From Citricoccus sp. WCRC_4 (GTDB taxonomy: Bacteria; Actinomycetota; Actinomycetes; Actinomycetales; Micrococcaceae), in contig JAPFFX010000166.1 of assembly GCA_026645375.1 (NCBI GenBank), positions 1 through 5,160 of the forward strand: a DNA stretch of 5,160 nt, given 5' to 3'. Positions 5,034 through 5,160 of the stretch are shown one piece after another. The notes beneath the pieces are model-generated. The model was given only the letters and a program-made list of their open reading frames with translations. It ran no database searches and was not told the origin of the DNA. Both the position numbers and the translations under genes were made by a program. Each line of letters opens with the position of its first letter. The first letter of the stretch is position 1.

Positions 5034-5160
5034 ATGGCGAAGCAGCTTGCCTTCAACGATGAGGCCCGCCGAGCACTGCAGGCCGGTATCGACAAGTTGG
5101 CCGACACGGTCAAGGTCACCCTCGGCCCCAAGGGACGCAACGTCGTCCTCGACAAGTCCT
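5034..5160 (+). CDS. groEL: Chaperonin GroEL (Hsp60), 5' part only
   Basis: Only the first 42 codons and one base are present; the gene runs off the window. GroEL forms the double-ring ATP-dependent folding chamber in the cytoplasm. The visible residues are the start of the equatorial domain: MAKQLAFNDEARRAL, then KLADTVKVTLGPKGRNVVLDKS. The L-G-P-K-G-R-N stretch (30-36) is the conserved nucleotide-binding loop. The match to the family is unmistakable. Many actinobacteria carry two groEL genes, one next to groES and one elsewhere. Which paralogue group this belongs to depends on the unseen C-terminal tail (His-rich or Gly-Met-rich). It is probably co-transcribed with groES, subject to the hairpins in the gap. 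Confidence 0.97.
   Translation, partial: MAKQLAFNDEARRALQAGIDKLADTVKVTLGPKGRNVVLDKS

Overview
The window is very GC-rich. GTG starts, TANNNT promoters placed as for leaderless mRNAs, a DtxR/IdeR-type iron box and a CIRCE-controlled groES-groEL pair all point to an actinobacterium. The protein styles best fit the Micrococcaceae (Micrococcus, Kocuria, Citricoccus or Arthrobacter relatives); the genus is inferred and was not tested by any search.

Layout, left to right. A very long hairpin (37-93), probably a terminator, precedes the 3' end of a minus-strand gene. That gene (122-970, minus) is a putative DUF2470/HugZ-like heme- or iron-utilisation protein, and a DtxR-type box lies over its promoter (about 997-1027). 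Next is a small two-helix membrane protein of unknown function (1074-1556, minus). It is divergent from a class I SAM methyltransferase with a C-terminal THUMP-like domain (1588-2991, plus). Only 31 bp separate the two start codons, and each start has a TANNNT box exactly 6 nt upstream, so both mRNAs are probably leaderless. The methyltransferase converges on a siderophore-binding lipoprotein of the CeuE/YclQ/FatB type (3018-4130, minus), and an inverted repeat spans both stop codons. A 370-bp divergent control region follows. It holds two CIRCE operators (4303-4329 and 4350-4376) around a TTGACC-18-TAGAGT promoter that drives groES (4501-4797). A 236-bp intergenic stretch with several hairpins comes next, and the window ends 43 codons into groEL (from 5034).

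How it works together. GroES and GroEL form the heat-shock chaperonin, predicted to be repressed by HrcA through the CIRCE pair. The DUF2470 protein and the siderophore-binding lipoprotein both suggest iron acquisition, but only the former has a visible iron box. The methyltransferase and the small membrane protein probably serve housekeeping roles that the sequence does not define.

No mobile element, CRISPR array, tRNA or rRNA is visible. I do not see a convincing undescribed system. The most interesting signals are regulatory: the back-to-back leaderless starts, the iron-box promoter, the structured groES-groEL gap, the long hairpin at the left edge, and a lysine-rich minisatellite inside the THUMP-like domain.
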